From contig CAJXAG010000031.1 of NCBI GenBank assembly GCA_913050645.1, positions 1-12,360 of the forward strand: 12,360 bases of DNA. Direction: 5' to 3'. Positions within the stretch are counted from its first letter, which is position 1. Every line of letters starts with the position of its first letter. Below the pieces are notes generated by a model. The model made no database searches. It had not been told where the DNA came from and was given only the letters and a program-made list of their open reading frames with translations. Shown here one piece after another: positions 12,319 through 12,360 of the stretch. Source of the DNA: an uncultured bacterium (GTDB lineage Bacteria > Patescibacteriota > Minisyncoccia > Phycocordibacterales > UBA918). Position numbers and translations under genes: made by a program.

Positions 12319-12342
12319 AAAAACCTCCGGCTTCAGCCGGAG
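12319..12342 (-). terminator. terminator of a minus-strand gene entering from the right
   Basis: On the minus strand CTCCGGC-TGAA-GCCGGAG (12342-12325) is followed by G then TTTTT (12323-12319). The gene itself lies beyond the window edge. It faces the 126-aa gene terminator tail to tail. Confidence 0.75.
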
Positions 12343-12360
12343 AGTACGTTTGAAGGCAAC

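Overview
The window looks like a chromosomal piece of a Candidate Phyla Radiation (Patescibacteria) bacterium, most likely of the Parcubacteria group. The gene contents and protein shapes support this: a short SMC with both ATPase heads but no recognisable hinge, a NusB fused to a NUDIX domain, class III (type IV-like) prepilins embedded in a housekeeping operon, an L32 with an alanine/glutamate/lysine tail, and small orphan proteins. TGA is used as a normal stop (acetyltransferase and second prepilin), so the genetic code is standard and the recoded Gracilibacteria/SR1 lineages are unlikely. The exact lineage is inference. No rRNA, tRNA, CRISPR array, transposase or phage gene was seen.

Layout. 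Bases 1-650 (+): the possible tail of an upstream membrane protein, a GNAT acetyltransferase, and a two-way terminator. Bases 660-4951 (- strand, read right to left): rnc, prepilin 2, prepilin 1, smc and a 48-aa orphan. Long perfect hairpins lie in the rnc/prepilin 2 and prepilin 2/prepilin 1 gaps. Bases 4952-5294: a structured gap holding an inverted duplication of the nusB 3' end. Bases 5267-6578 (-): rpmF then nusB-NUDIX, each with an extended -10 promoter. Bases 6680-7380 (-): two small orphan genes with their own terminators and good ribosome binding sites. Bases 7476-8175: rnhB (-) and dnaE (+) diverge from a short shared promoter region. Bases 8173-11637 (+): dnaE and its terminator. 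Bases 11661-11763: a REP-like cloverleaf repeat. Bases 11831-12309 (+): a consensus-type promoter, a 126-aa orphan and its terminator. At 12319-12342 is a terminator for a gene arriving from the right on the minus strand.

How the genes fit together. Most are core information processing: replication (DnaE, RNase HII), chromosome organisation (SMC), RNA processing and transcription (RNase III, NusB) and the ribosome (L32). The order rpmF - nusB - rnc - smc resembles the common bacterial rpmF-plsX-fab-acpP-rnc-smc neighbourhood with the fatty-acid genes missing and two prepilins inserted, which fits a reduced, host-dependent cell that does not make its own lipids.

The most unusual signals are: (i) the hinge-poor short SMC; (ii) NusB-NUDIX with a damaged NUDIX box; (iii) a set of unrelated perfect hairpins that share a C-TTY-G apical triloop; (iv) the inverted duplication overlapping the end of nusB; (v) nearly leaderless extended -10 promoters at dnaE and rpmF; (vi) a terminator whose U-tract abuts the ribosome binding site of a small orphan gene; (vii) loss of PHP metal ligands in DnaE.
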